The position numbers and the translations under genes were made by a program. A DNA stretch of 64,000 bases from Thiosocius sp963759055 (GTDB lineage: Bacteria > Pseudomonadota > Gammaproteobacteria > Chromatiales > Chromatiaceae), in assembly GCA_963759055.1 (NCBI GenBank), contig CAVWYD010000003.1:124001-188000 (forward strand), read 5' to 3'. Below the pieces are notes generated by a model. The model saw nothing but the letters and a program-made list of their open reading frames with translations, did not search any database and was not told the origin of the DNA. Positions 46,270 through 55,618 of this stretch are shown here, piece by piece; positions within the stretch are counted from its first letter, which is position 1, and each line of letters begins with the position of its first letter.

Positions 46270-47247
46270 TTACAGCAACTCCTGAATGATCGCTTTCTCC
46301 TGCAACAGCTCATTCTCTGAGGCTTTAAGCCGGGCCTTGCTCAGATCATCCAAATCCAGCCCTCGCACGATCTCGTACTCGCCTCCTTTGCAGGTAACAG
46401 GGAATGAAAAGACGATACCTTCAGATACACCGTAACTGCCATCTGAAATCACGCTCATACTCACCCAGTCGTCTTCAGGGGTACCCAGTGCCCAGTCGCG
46501 CACATGGTCGACCACAGCATCTGCGGCCGAGGCTGCCGACGAGAGGCCGCGAGCTTCGATGATCTCTGCGCCACGACGTTGAATGCGGGGAATAAAGTGG
46601 TCGATGGCCCAATCCCGGGTCACCAGTTCGAGTGCGGAAGCGCCCTTCACGCGACAATTGCTGATGTCGGGATACTGGGTCATGGAGTGATTGCCCCAGA
46701 TGGTCATCCGGGTGATATCTGCCACCAGGTTATTGGTCTTGTTGGCAAGCTGCCCGAGAGCGCGATTGTGATCCAGCCGGGTCATCGCGGTGAACTGTTT
46801 GTTGTCCAGGTCCGGTGCGTTGGAGGCTGCAATCAAGGCGTTGGTGTTGGCCGGGTTGCCCACCACCAGTACGCGTACGTCGCCTGAGGCGTGATCATTG
46901 ATTGCCTTGCCCTGGGCCGAAAAGATCTTCGCGTTTTCGGTGATCAGGTCCTTGCGTTCCATCCCCTTGCCGCGGGGTTTGGCGCCAATGAGGATGGCGT
47001 AGTCGGTTTCACGAAAACCGATGTCCTGGTCGTCGGTCAGAACAATGTCGTGCAGCAGCGGAAGAGCGCAATCCTCTAATTCCATGCCTACGCCATTGAC
47101 GGATGAAAGTGCCGGTGGAATCTCCAACAGTCGCAGAATCACCGGCTGATCCGGTCCAAATATCGCGCCCGAGGCAACGCGAAATGCCAGCGCATATCCA
47201 ATGTGTCCGGCGGCCCCCGTGATCGTGACTTTTATCGGTGACTTCAT
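46270..47247 (-). CDS. mdh: Malate dehydrogenase
   Basis: The 325-residue NAD+-dependent enzyme interconverts malate and oxaloacetate. NAD binding: KVTITGAAGHIGYALAFRVA. The AKPRGKGMERKDLI segment carries the substrate arginines, and VVGNPANTNALIA, TRLDHNRALGQLA and MTIWGNHSMTQYPD (catalytic His) identify the cytosolic/bacterial 'MDH type 2' group. The start chosen is ATG 47247, eight bases after GGAG; a TTG two codons earlier is also open. An AT-rich promoter region lies upstream. Confidence 0.95.
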   Translation of the reverse strand: MKSPIKVTITGAAGHIGYALAFRVASGAIFGPDQPVILRLLEIPPALSSVNGVGMELEDCALPLLHDIVLTDDQDIGFRETDYAILIGAKPRGKGMERKDLITENAKIFSAQGKAINDHASGDVRVLVVGNPANTNALIAASNAPDLDNKQFTAMTRLDHNRALGQLANKTNNLVADITRMTIWGNHSMTQYPDISNCRVKGASALELVTRDWAIDHFIPRIQRRGAEIIEARGLSSAASAADAVVDHVRDWALGTPEDDWVSMSVISDGSYGVSEGIVFSFPVTCKGGEYEIVRGLDLDDLSKARLKASENELLQEKAIIQELL

Positions 47248-47444
47248 CTCCAACGCTCCAACACTTATTAATTGTATTAATTGAAGTATAAGTTTGCGCG
47301 CTCAGCAAACACAAGCCGGCCTCCCGGCGCCCTGTGAGGTCGCTGAGATTCCGGCCAACCGTCGCCGGCCATGAATTGGCGATCGGCGGTCTCGCTGCAC
47401 CGCAAGGCGCTGGGCCACGAGTCCCGCGCCCCGGATGGAGACAG

Positions 47445-48725
47445 CTAGCTGGAGGGATAATGTTCCGGCCAGTCGGCGCGGGCCACACCGCTGTCTATCG
47501 CGGCAGCCGCAACCGCATGCGAAATCACGCCCCGCAAACGCGGGTCCAGCGGTTTTGGCAGAATGTAGTCTGGGCCGAAATCCAACGACTGGAGTCCGTA
47601 CGAATCCAGCACTTGCTGGGGCGTGGGCGTGCGGGTCAGATACTTCAGCGCGTTTACCGCCGCGATCTGCATATCTTCATTGATCCGGCTGGCACGCACA
47701 TCCAGAGCGCCGCGAAAGATGAACGGGAAACCCAGCACATTGTTGACCTGGTTGGGATAATCAGAACGGCCGGTGGCCATGATCAGGTCGTCGCGAACCT
47801 TGTGGGCGACCTCCGGCCTGATTTCGGGCACCGGATTGGACAACGCAAACACGATCGGCTTGTCGGCCATCGAGGCCAGCATTTCGGCATCGACCAGGTC
47901 GGGCCCTGATACGCCGATGAAGGCGTCCGCCCCGCGCATCGCGTCCTCCAGGGTACGTGCCTCGGTCTCGACCGCGACACCAAATTTGTATGGGTTGAGG
48001 TCTTTGCGGCCCAGATGGATGACGCCCTTGCGGTCGAGTACCAGGAAGTTGTCGCGGTGCGCTCCCATCGCGATCAACAGGCGAACCGCGGCGATCCCCG
48101 CCGCTCCGGCTCCCAACACCACGATCTTCGCCTCGTCGAGTGTTTTGCCCTGCAGTTCCAGGGCGTTGAGCAGGCCGGCCGCAATAATAATCGCGGTGCC
48201 GTGCTGATCATCGTGGAAGACAGGGATATCCAGCTGCTCGATCAGGGCCTGCTCGATCTCGAAACAATGCGGCGCGGCGATATCCTCGAGGTTGATTCCA
48301 CCGAAGGTCGGAGCGATTCGCATCACCGTCTCGATGAATTCCTGCGGGTGTTCGGCATTCACCTCGATATCGAAGACGTCGATGTCGGCGAAATGTTTGA
48401 ACAAAACCCCTTTACCTTCCATCACCGGTTTGCCGGCCAGGGAGCCCACGTTACCAAGCCCCAGCACAGCGCTACCGTCGGTGATCACCCCGACCAGATT
48501 GCCCTTGGCGGTGTACTTGTAGGCATCTTGTGGGTCGGCAGCAATACGGCGAACGGGCTCGGCCACGCCCGGCGTATAGGCGAGCGCCAGATCACGCTGG
48601 GTCTTGGTCGGCTTGGTCAGTTCGACACTGATTTTTCCGGGACGTGGATTGGCATGGTAATCCAATGCCGCCTGATTGATTTCGAAATCGGCATCTTGTT
48701 TGTTGAGGTCGTCTGCCTGACTCAT
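47445..48725 (-). CDS. Malic enzyme (short form, without phosphotransacetylase domain)
   Basis: The 426-residue enzyme decarboxylates malate to pyruvate. The N-terminal malic domain shows LALAYTPGVAEPVRRIA and GLGNVGSLAGKPVMEGKGVL (substrate), then FHDDQHGTAIIIAAGLLNAL (metal), and the NAD(P)-binding domain IVVLGAGAAGIAAVRLLIAMG. The C-terminal phosphotransacetylase-like domain of MaeB is absent, so this is the short bacterial form. NAD or NADP preference cannot be judged reliably. It lies upstream of mdh and gltA in the same direction; Pseudomonas also has malic enzyme near ponA. Confidence 0.93.
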   Translation of the reverse strand: MSQADDLNKQDADFEINQAALDYHANPRPGKISVELTKPTKTQRDLALAYTPGVAEPVRRIAADPQDAYKYTAKGNLVGVITDGSAVLGLGNVGSLAGKPVMEGKGVLFKHFADIDVFDIEVNAEHPQEFIETVMRIAPTFGGINLEDIAAPHCFEIEQALIEQLDIPVFHDDQHGTAIIIAAGLLNALELQGKTLDEAKIVVLGAGAAGIAAVRLLIAMGAHRDNFLVLDRKGVIHLGRKDLNPYKFGVAVETEARTLEDAMRGADAFIGVSGPDLVDAEMLASMADKPIVFALSNPVPEIRPEVAHKVRDDLIMATGRSDYPNQVNNVLGFPFIFRGALDVRASRINEDMQIAAVNALKYLTRTPTPQQVLDSYGLQSLDFGPDYILPKPLDPRLRGVISHAVAAAAIDSGVARADWPEHYPSS

Positions 48726-48751
48726 TGATTACTCCAAGTGCATAACGAGAA

Positions 48752-48772
48752 AAGGCGCCACCAGGGCGCCTT
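48752..48772 (-). terminator. Terminator between rpmE and malic enzyme gene
   Basis: A perfect 8-bp stem, AAGGCGCC and GGCGCCTT, with a 5-nt loop is followed on the minus strand by TTTTC. It lies 27 bp after the rpmE stop, separating it from the malic enzyme gene. Confidence 0.8.
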
Positions 48773-48798
48773 CCGGTATTGATCGATGCCGGTCCGGC

Positions 48799-49002
48799 TC
48801 AGCGGCGGAAGCGCTTGCGGAACTGGTCTACGCGACCAGCAGTATCCATCAGTTTCTGCTGGCCTGTGTAGAAAGGATGACAGGCCGAGCACACTTCAAC
48901 CTGCAGCGTTTCACCACCCATGGTCGAGCGCGTATTGAAGGTGTTTCCGCAGCTGCAGACGACTTTGATGTCAGAATAATTCGGGTGTACGTCCGCTTTC
49001 AT
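48799..49002 (-). CDS. rpmE: 50S ribosomal protein L31
   Basis: The 67-residue protein is the zinc-binding form of L31. Cysteines are in VVCSCGNTF and EVCSACHPFYTG. The start MKADVHPNY and end RVDQFRKRFRR are family typical. It sits on the 50S central protuberance and bridges to the 30S. The zinc form is normally favoured when zinc is sufficient. Confidence 0.96.
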   Translation of the reverse strand: MKADVHPNYSDIKVVCSCGNTFNTRSTMGGETLQVEVCSACHPFYTGQQKLMDTAGRVDQFRKRFRR

Positions 49003-49201
49003 TTCGTCTCACTCCAATGCCCGCCGCCACATACGCCGGGCAATCAACAAAGAATACTTGAGTTTGCGCGCGCGGCGCGAAAGGCCGAGCACTCTAAGCC
49101 AAGGCAGGCGAAATTGCAAGCAGTCGCGGCGTCAGGGGAGCTTCGAATAATTCTGCGCAATCCTGGCCACGGATGAGCGGGCATGCATTGTTGAAGCCTT
49201 T

Positions 49202-49570
49202 TCAGTCGCGGGTGCGAGCGAATGCCACCACCTGGCCTCCAGGCGATGCGTCAGACGGCAACCCCCCGGGGCGGTCACTGAACAGACCCTGGAGTTCACC
49301 GAAACGATCATTCAGTCCGCCCGGACCCAGAACCGTGCGCCACATCATGCGCGAAATCCGCAGACAGGCTGCCATGGGCGTGCGCGCCAGGCGGCGTTCC
49401 TGATCGATCCGCCACTGCAGACAGCGCAGGCGCTGACGGTTGGATTCGGAGGCTCCTGCGATAGCGGCTTCAATCGCAACCTGACGCATCAATTCGAACG
49501 TCTCGGGATCAGAGCGGGCCATCTCGGACCAGGTATCAAAATCAATCTCGGCAGTTTTTTTATTTTCCAT
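49202..49570 (-). CDS. DUF3135 family protein
   Basis: The 122-residue protein has the family pattern FDTWSEMARSDPETFELMRQ, then RQRLRCLQWRIDQERRLART and PMAACLRISRMMW. It is predicted soluble and helical. The function is unknown. It is a single gene flanked by about 170-200 bp of non-coding sequence on each side. Confidence 0.8.
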   Translation of the reverse strand: MENKKTAEIDFDTWSEMARSDPETFELMRQVAIEAAIAGASESNRQRLRCLQWRIDQERRLARTPMAACLRISRMMWRTVLGPGGLNDRFGELQGLFSDRPGGLPSDASPGGQVVAFARTRD

Positions 49571-49738
49571 CTAGTTCACCCTAAAGTTTCTTTCGGGTTG
49601 GCCGACAACTGTCGGTTTTCAGCTGGACTCGACGCCAAACTACCACAGCGATTCGGGGCCTGTCTTGCCGAATTAAACGGCGCAAAAAGGGATAGTGGTT
49701 CCTCCTATTTATCTTTATTTATCAATTGGTTATTAGGT

Positions 49739-50020
49739 CTATTCCGTGGAAACGGTTTTTTGACGCCAGATCGGCCCGCCGTCCAGCCCCGACATGCTCA
49801 GCAACTGGTCGAGGCGAATCGAAAACTCTTTGTCTCCCGGGTCGCGCAAAATCAGGTACTCCGCCCCGTCGCGCGTGAGTACGTCACATACCATGGCCTC
49901 AACAACCGAAACTGTGCCTTCCGGCTGCCTTGACCGCACGATGACCCGGGTCCGCCGCATGGCCAGAAGCTCGAGTACTGAATGCTGGTCACAGTCGATC
50001 GGCACATAGTCAGTCGTCAT
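49739..50020 (-). CDS. rof: Rho-binding antiterminator (Rof family)
   Basis: The 93-residue protein starts MTTDYVPIDCDQHSVLELLA and has DVLTRDGAEYLILRDPGDKE and SIRLDQLLSM, matching Rof (YaeO), an Sm-like protein that binds Rho and blocks termination. The frame stays open another 30 bp upstream, but the start at 50020 matches the family and overlaps the preceding small gene by 11 bp. Confidence 0.8.
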   Translation of the reverse strand: MTTDYVPIDCDQHSVLELLAMRRTRVIVRSRQPEGTVSVVEAMVCDVLTRDGAEYLILRDPGDKEFSIRLDQLLSMSGLDGGPIWRQKTVSTE

Positions 50021-50198
50021 CGCGTTCCACCTCAAGAACCCAATCTTCACCCATCTGCAGCAGGCGCACCTCGATCGGCCGACAACATACGGAGCAGTCT
50101 TCGATGTAGGCCTGACTCCCGGCGGACCGGTCGCCCTGAATCTCGATCGGCTCGCCGCAATAAGGGCACTGCACCTGCTGGAAAAATACCTGCTCCAT
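50010..50198 (-). CDS. CPXCG-motif cysteine-rich small protein
   Basis: The 62-residue protein has two cysteine pairs, VQCPYCGEPIEI and EDCSVCCRPIEV, expected to bind zinc. It ends in an acidic tail (DWVLEVERDDD). The start at 50198 (MEQVFFQQVQCPYCG) is chosen over 50237, which would lie within the hemW end region. It overlaps the rof start by 11 bp, suggesting coupled expression of two small regulatory-type proteins. The function is unknown. Confidence 0.8.
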   Translation of the reverse strand: MEQVFFQQVQCPYCGEPIEIQGDRSAGSQAYIEDCSVCCRPIEVRLLQMGEDWVLEVERDDD

Positions 50199-50205
50199 TT
50201 GGGCC

Positions 50206-51351
50206 TCAGTCCGGTTCGAACAGTACGAGCAAATCATTCAGATATCGCTGGCCATGCGCGCTGGGCTGCAACCGTGTCGGGTCGTCCAGTAACAAACCCA
50301 GCTCGCGTGCCCGCGTGAGGGGTCGCTCGATGGCATCCAGGGCAAGGCCGGTGCGCGATTCGAACAGACCTGCCGGAACCCCGGCCGTGAGCCGCAACGT
50401 GTTGAGAAAAAACTCGACCGCCAGTTCATCCCGCGCGATTTCGCGCTCGAGGACGATGGCGCCTTGGGCTGCGGCAGCCATGAAGGCGGCCGGCTGTCGC
50501 TGTTTGCTGCGACGCTGGATATGCGAGCCGGGAAAGCTCAGTTTTCCATGCGCCCCGGCGCCAATCCCCAGATAGTCGCCAAACTGCCAGTAGTTCAGGT
50601 TATGTCGGCATTGCCGGCCGTCACGTGCATAGGCCGAGATCTCGTATTGCAGGTAACCGGCATTCGCCAGCATCGCTTGGCCAGCCTCCATCATATCGAC
50701 CAGAGTGTCTTCGTCGGGCAGCGGCGGTGGCCGGTGATAAAAGAGGGTGTTTGGTTCGAGGGTCAACTGGTACCAGGAGACGTGCTCCGGCTCCAGGTCG
50801 ATTATTTGACGAAGGTCGTCCAAAGCTGCAGCCGAGGCCTGTTGCGGAAGGCCATACATCAGGTCGAGGTTGATATTGTCGAAACCCGCCGCACGCGCCA
50901 GCTTGTAAGCGGAACGGGCCTCCGCTGCGGAGTGAATGCGACCAAGCGCGGCCAGGGCGCCATCATCGAGACTCTGCACGCCGATCGACAGGCGGCTGAC
51001 CCCCGCTGCCCGATAGGCGGAAAAGTGTGCCGCTTCGGCGGTGCCGGGATTGGCCTCCAGGGTGATCTCGACGTCGGAGGCCAGGCCGATCCGCTGCGCG
51101 ACTCCTTCGAGCAGGCGGGCGATGGACGCACCGTCGAACAGACTGGGCGTGCCGCCACCGATAAAGATGCTCACTAGGGAATATAGCGGCTTGCGGGCGA
51201 GCTCATGTTCCAGATCGAGCAGCAACGCATCGACATAAGCGTCCTGATCGATGGGTTCGCGCACGGCGTGCGAGTTGAAATCGCAATACGGGCACTTGCG
51301 TACGCACCAGGGGATATGGATATAGAGCTGACAACGGGATGGCTCACACAT
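50206..51351 (-). CDS. hemW: Radical SAM heme chaperone HemW
   Basis: The 381-residue protein has the radical SAM cluster motif CVRKCPYCDF in HIPWCVRKCPYCDFNSH, then FIGGGTPSLFDG and RLSIGVQSLDDGALAALGR, as in HemW, a heme-handling relative of HemN. The start is placed at 51351 (MCEPSRCQLYIHIPWC). The open frame upstream to 51495 runs through a repeat element and encodes Arg-rich nonsense. Coproporphyrinogen dehydrogenase HemN is less likely because the CxxxCxxC sits near the N-terminus and the protein is short. Confidence 0.9.
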   Translation of the reverse strand: MCEPSRCQLYIHIPWCVRKCPYCDFNSHAVREPIDQDAYVDALLLDLEHELARKPLYSLVSIFIGGGTPSLFDGASIARLLEGVAQRIGLASDVEITLEANPGTAEAAHFSAYRAAGVSRLSIGVQSLDDGALAALGRIHSAAEARSAYKLARAAGFDNINLDLMYGLPQQASAAALDDLRQIIDLEPEHVSWYQLTLEPNTLFYHRPPPLPDEDTLVDMMEAGQAMLANAGYLQYEISAYARDGRQCRHNLNYWQFGDYLGIGAGAHGKLSFPGSHIQRRSKQRQPAAFMAAAAQGAIVLEREIARDELAVEFFLNTLRLTAGVPAGLFESRTGLALDAIERPLTRARELGLLLDDPTRLQPSAHGQRYLNDLLVLFEPD

Positions 51352-51372
51352 CAGCTTTGCGACGTCCTTTGC

Positions 51373-51475
51373 ACACCGAGTCCGCGAGCACAGAGGTCCA
51401 TGAGACGCAGAGGTTTGCCTCGCCGGCGACTTTCGATAATCTCTGCGTCCTCTGCGCCTCGCGCTCCTGCGTCTG
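51373..51475. repeat. Inverted CGCAGAGGA-type nonamer element between uvrD and hemW
   Basis: A right arm at about 51437-51475, reversed, has GACGCAGGAGCGCGAGG then CGCAGAGGACGCAGAG. The left arm at 51373-51419 has GCACAGAGG and GACGCAGAGG. This resembles the AAGGACACG elements in architecture but uses another unit. Confidence 0.55.
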
Positions 51476-51501
51476 TTACTCCGTAGCCCGATCATGGCAC
51501 T

Positions 51502-53667
51502 TCAGGCCGGCGTCAGGTTGGCATAGGCGACTACCAGCCACTTGGCGCCGGCGTCCTCAAAATTGACCTGAACCCGGGCACCATTGCCCTGCCCCTCGGC
51601 ATTCAGCACCACGCCCTCACCGAATTTGGGATGCGCAACCCGCTGCCCGAGGTTGAACCCACCAGCAGCCTCCGACGACGCCAGAGAGCCGCCCGCCGGG
51701 GCATAGGGCCGGGCGACCTTGGGTCGCGCACGCACCTCTTCGACCAGTTCGGCCGGGATCTCGCGCAGGAAACGCGAGGGCAGCGGATAGTTTTCCGAGC
51801 CGTGCAGACGCCGGCTCTCCGCATGGGTCAGATAGAGCTGCGACATCGCCCGGGTCATGCCGACATAACACAGGCGCCGCTCCTCCTCGAGGCGCTCAGG
51901 ATCTTCCGCCGACATACTGTGCGGGAAAAGGCCCTCCTCGACACCGCCGATGAACACCAGCGGGAACTCCAGACCCTTGGCCGAATGCAGGGTCATCAGC
52001 TGGACGCAGTCTTCGTACTCGTCCGCCTGGGTGTCGCCGGCCTCGAGCGCGGCATGCGCGAGAAACGCATCCATTTCCGACAGTCCCGTGTCATCCGTAT
52101 CCTCGAATTCAAACTGGCGGCAGGCATTGACCAGTTCCTCGAGGTTCTCGATGCGATCCAGGCCCTTGCCGTCGCGGCTCTTCTCGAAATGTTCACGCAG
52201 ATGTGAGGCCTCGATGACAAAGGCGGCGCGTTCGGGCAGGGCCTCTTCGGCGCTATTCGCGTCGATCTCCTCGATCAGGTCCTGGAATCCACGCAGGGCA
52301 TTGGATGCGCGCGCGGCCATGGCCCCGCCACGCAACAGATCCGACGCCGCCTGCCAAAGCGAACAACCGAAATCACGCGCATGCGCACGCACCGCGTCGA
52401 GGGTCCGAGGACCGATCCCACGTGGCGGCTGATTCACCACCCGTTCGAACGAGGGATCGTCGTGGCGATTCGACACCAGACGCAGATAGGACAGGGCATC
52501 CTTGATCTCGGCCCGTTCGAAGAAGCGCAGGCCGCCATAGACCCGATACGGAATCCCGGCCTGCAGCAACGACTCCTCGAACAGACGCGACTGTGCCGTG
52601 GTGCGGTACAGAATGGCGATCTCGGTGCGGCGGCCGCCGTGGTCTATGGCGGCGCGAATGCGCTCGATCACAAAGCGCGCCTCGTCGACCTCGTTGAAGG
52701 CACCGTAGACCCTGATCGGATCGCCCTCTCCATCCTCTGTCCACAGCTGCTTGCCGAGGCGGGTGGGATTGTTCGCGATGACCGCATTGGCGGCCTGAAG
52801 GATATTGCCGGTCGAGCGGTAATTCTGTTCCAGCCGCACCACCTGTGCATTCGGGTACTGGCTCTGAAAGTCCTGGATGTTCTCGACCCGGGCCCCGCGC
52901 CAACCGTAGATCGACTGGTCGTCGTCGCCGACCACGAACAACTTGTCCACGCTGCCCGCGAGCAGGCGCAGCCAGGCGTACTGGATGCTGTTGGTGTCCT
53001 GAAACTCGTCGACCAGAACGGCGCTGAAACGCTCGCGGTAATGCTGCAGCACATCCGGCCGGTCCCGCCACAGTTCCTGCGCACGCAGCAGCAACTCGGC
53101 GAAATCGACACTGCCGGCACGCTGACAGGCGGCCTCGTATTCGCGGTAGATCGCAATCATCTGGCGTTGATAGGGGTCACCACCATGATCCAGATGATCG
53201 GCGCGCAGGCCTTCGTCCTTCTGCTTGTTGATGAACCACTGCGCCTGGCGCGGCGGCCACTTGCTGTCATCCAGGTTCATCTCTCGAATAATGCGCCTCA
53301 CCTGTCGCTGCTGGTCGTCCGAATCCAGGATCTGGAAACCCTGCGGCAGTCCGGCCTCCTGCCAGTGCGCACGCAAAAGACGGTGTGCCAGGCCGTGGAA
53401 GGTACCTACCCACATACCGCCAACCGGCTGGCCGAGCAGGGCCTCGATCCGATGTTTCATCTCGCGCGCGGCCTTGTTGGTGAAGGTCACCGCCAGGATT
53501 CCCCAGGGTGACAGGCCCTCGACCTGGATCAGCCAGGCAATGCGGTGCACCAGCACGCGGGTCTTGCCCGACCCTGCGCCGGCCAGTACCAGGGCACTGC
53601 CCATCGGGGCCGTCACGGCGGCGCGCTGGGCGTCGTTAAGCCCGTCGATGATGTGAGAGACATCCAT
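51502..53667 (-). CDS. uvrD: DNA helicase II (UvrD)
   Basis: The 721-residue SF1A helicase acts 3'-5' in mismatch and nucleotide excision repair. Motifs: Walker A LAGAGSGKTRVLVHR near residue 30, motif II LVDEFQDTN, motif III GDDDQSIYGWRGA, motif IV RLEQNYRSTGNIL, motif V TLHSAKGLEFPLVF and motif VI RLCYVGMTRAMSQLYL. The C-terminus (FNLGQRVAHPKFGEGVVLN) carries the Tudor-like RNA polymerase contact. It is full length. Confidence 0.96.
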   Translation of the reverse strand: MDVSHIIDGLNDAQRAAVTAPMGSALVLAGAGSGKTRVLVHRIAWLIQVEGLSPWGILAVTFTNKAAREMKHRIEALLGQPVGGMWVGTFHGLAHRLLRAHWQEAGLPQGFQILDSDDQQRQVRRIIREMNLDDSKWPPRQAQWFINKQKDEGLRADHLDHGGDPYQRQMIAIYREYEAACQRAGSVDFAELLLRAQELWRDRPDVLQHYRERFSAVLVDEFQDTNSIQYAWLRLLAGSVDKLFVVGDDDQSIYGWRGARVENIQDFQSQYPNAQVVRLEQNYRSTGNILQAANAVIANNPTRLGKQLWTEDGEGDPIRVYGAFNEVDEARFVIERIRAAIDHGGRRTEIAILYRTTAQSRLFEESLLQAGIPYRVYGGLRFFERAEIKDALSYLRLVSNRHDDPSFERVVNQPPRGIGPRTLDAVRAHARDFGCSLWQAASDLLRGGAMAARASNALRGFQDLIEEIDANSAEEALPERAAFVIEASHLREHFEKSRDGKGLDRIENLEELVNACRQFEFEDTDDTGLSEMDAFLAHAALEAGDTQADEYEDCVQLMTLHSAKGLEFPLVFIGGVEEGLFPHSMSAEDPERLEEERRLCYVGMTRAMSQLYLTHAESRRLHGSENYPLPSRFLREIPAELVEEVRARPKVARPYAPAGGSLASSEAAGGFNLGQRVAHPKFGEGVVLNAEGQGNGARVQVNFEDAGAKWLVVAYANLTPA

Positions 53668-53788
53668 CCGCGGATTCTAACAGCCGGGGGTTTTATGCGC
53701 TGGGTGCAGCGCGTCCGCTTGTTTGTTCGCGCTGACGCGCGGATGAATTTCGATGTGCGCCGCCGCGCACAAGAAAAACGAAATCGAA

Positions 53789-54418
53789 TCAAGAGGCCCC
53801 TGCCGCCTGCAACATCCCCTCCCGTTCGATGAACGCAATAATCTCATCCAACCCGGTGCCCTCTTTCATATTGCTGAACACCCAGGGCCGCTCACCGCGC
53901 ATACGATTGGTATCGGATTCCATCACTTCCAGCGAGGCGCCGACATAGGGTGCAAGGTCTATCTTGTTGATCACCAGCAGATCCGAGCGGGTGATGCCCG
54001 GACCACCCTTTCGCGGGATCTTTTCACCCTCGGCGACATCGATCACATAGATAGTGATATCCGCCAGCTCGGGACTGAACGTGGCCGACAGGTTGTCACC
54101 GCCGCTCTCGATGAACACCAGATCGAGAGCGGGGAACTTCTGCTGCAGATCCTCCACCGCGGCAAGATTCATCGAGGCATCCTCGCGAATCGCCGTATGC
54201 GGGCAACCACCGGTCTCCACACCGACGATGCGCTCGAACGGCAGGGCCTGGGCCCGCATCAGGATCTGCGCGTCTTCCTGGGTATAGATATCGTTGGTTA
54301 CCACCGCAATGTCGTAGCGCTCGCGTAGGGCCTTGCACAGCAACTCCAGCAGTGCCGTCTTGCCTGAGCCGACCGGCCCTCCGACACCCACCCTTAGCGC
54401 AGGCTTTTTCAACGTCAT
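53789..54418 (-). CDS. ureG: Urease accessory GTPase UreG
   Basis: The 209-residue GTPase delivers Ni2+ during urease activation. The P-loop is GVGGPVGSGKTALLELLC, the metal-site CPH is in VETGGCPHTAIREDASMN, and the G4 motif NKID is in LLVINKIDLAPYVGAS. The start at 54418 is preferred to 54424 because the GGAGG ribosome binding site then sits eight bases away. It is the last gene of the urea operon read from urtA. Confidence 0.95.
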   Translation of the reverse strand: MTLKKPALRVGVGGPVGSGKTALLELLCKALRERYDIAVVTNDIYTQEDAQILMRAQALPFERIVGVETGGCPHTAIREDASMNLAAVEDLQQKFPALDLVFIESGGDNLSATFSPELADITIYVIDVAEGEKIPRKGGPGITRSDLLVINKIDLAPYVGASLEVMESDTNRMRGERPWVFSNMKEGTGLDEIIAFIEREGMLQAAGAS

Positions 54419-54445
54419 TGCCATTTCCTCCGGAAAGCCGAAAAA

Positions 54446-54465
54446 ATCGGGCACAGCCCGAACTA
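54446..54465. repeat. REP-like hairpin at the ureF-ureG junction
   Basis: TCGGGC-ACA-GCCCGA (54447-54461) lies between ureF and ureG, and its tail supplies the ureF stop codon. The same core occurs at 27828-27843. It could modulate downstream ureG translation or mRNA stability. Confidence 0.5.
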
Positions 54466-55164
54466 CGAACGGAACAACCGCGTGTACTGGGTCTCATGAC
54501 ACGCGCTGGCAATTGCCAGCGCGGGTGCGCCGGCACCCATATCGTCGTCCTCAATCTTCATTGCCCGCTCGACGGTTGCCGGCAGACGCTCAGCGAGTTT
54601 CAGCTGGAGACGCTGACCATCGGTCTGGCCCAGCGGCACCAGTTTGATCGCCGCGGCAATCTGATTTTCCATCCAACCCCAGGCATAACCGAGCAGACAG
54701 TCCTCGAGTCCGATCTTCCAGTGCACGGCAGCCAGCGCGAAGGGTGCCGCCTGGCAATGCATCAGCTGCTGGCGCCATGCCGCCGCCTGCTGGATATTCA
54801 GATCGGCAAGCAGGGTGAGCAGGGCGCGCGCGCGATTGCGCTCTTCGGCGCGCAGCTCTCGTGTTTCGCGGCTGGCATACAGCTGCCTGCCCCAGTTCTC
54901 GACGGCGTCGAAAGCTTCCTTTTCGCAGGCCTGATAAAGACGTTTGAGAATTGGCAGCTCGAGCTGCGCCAGGCCGTCGTCCATCAGGCCCTCGAGCCAG
55001 TCGGCGAGGGTCGCAGTATCCCGCACCCAGCCTGCCTCGACTGCCCATTCCAGACCCTGTGAATAGGTGAAGGCACCGATCGGCAAGGCCGGACTGACCA
55101 GCTGCATCAGGCGTAGCCGGCCCAGCTGCCCGGTTGCTGGCGTATCAGTGTACGGCGTCGTCAT
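54463..55164 (-). CDS. ureF: Urease accessory protein UreF
   Basis: The 233-residue protein acts as a checkpoint for UreG in the nickel-loading complex. Family blocks: RLMQLVSPALPIGAFTYSQG, LEWAVEAGWVRDTATLADWL, and the C-terminal LPATVERAMKIEDDDMGAGA. The start at 55164 (MTTPYTDTPATGQLG) overlaps the ureE end by 20 bp. The frame stays open far upstream within ureE, but that part is antisense-like. Confidence 0.94.
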   Translation of the reverse strand: MTTPYTDTPATGQLGRLRLMQLVSPALPIGAFTYSQGLEWAVEAGWVRDTATLADWLEGLMDDGLAQLELPILKRLYQACEKEAFDAVENWGRQLYASRETRELRAEERNRARALLTLLADLNIQQAAAWRQQLMHCQAAPFALAAVHWKIGLEDCLLGYAWGWMENQIAAAIKLVPLGQTDGQRLQLKLAERLPATVERAMKIEDDDMGAGAPALAIASACHETQYTRLFRS

Positions 55165-55618
55165 GGCTGTGAGCGTGCGCATGGCCGTGCCCCTGGGCAC
55201 TGCCACCGTATGCACCCGGTTCCGGTTCAAAAGGCGCCTCCACCAGGGCGGGCTCCAGGCCAAGACCACGCAACATGTCATCCAAGACGTGGTCGTGCTG
55301 ATAGCGCAACAGGCCGTCTGCGATCTGCAGGGGCATATGCCGGTTACCCAGGTGATAGCAGGCCCGAGCCAACAGCAGGGGATCACTGCATCTGACTTCG
55401 GAGACCGGTTCTGCAGCGGCCCTGACCTGCACAATCAATCCCTCTGAGCTGCCAAGCAGATCACCGTCATGCAGCACCTGACCACGCTCGAGAAATATAC
55501 CGGCCTCTGTGCCATCGTCCAGGGTGACGCGCAACCGACTGCGGATCCGTTTTTCGAGCGGCAGGGTGAGCGTCGTACTCGCTTCACCGCGCTCAACCCG
55601 CTCGGTCAGTTCAAGCAT
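55145..55618 (-). CDS. ureE: Urease accessory nickel-binding protein UreE
   Basis: The 157-residue nickel metallochaperone has the N-terminal EKRIRSRLRVTLDDGTEAGI fold, the AYHLGNRHMPLQI-type nickel site (here CYHLGNRHMPLQI), and a His-rich C-terminus (HGHAHAHSHDDAVH) that stores nickel. It hands nickel to UreG. It lies 196 bp after ureC, with a repeat element in the gap. Confidence 0.95.
   Translation of the reverse strand: MLELTERVERGEASTTLTLPLEKRIRSRLRVTLDDGTEAGIFLERGQVLHDGDLLGSSEGLIVQVRAAAEPVSEVRCSDPLLLARACYHLGNRHMPLQIADGLLRYQHDHVLDDMLRGLGLEPALVEAPFEPEPGAYGGSAQGHGHAHAHSHDDAVH

Noticed and set aside
51352..51495. N-terminal extension of hemW
   Set aside because: It is Arg-rich and is encoded by a repeat element; HemW family members begin just before the radical SAM motif.
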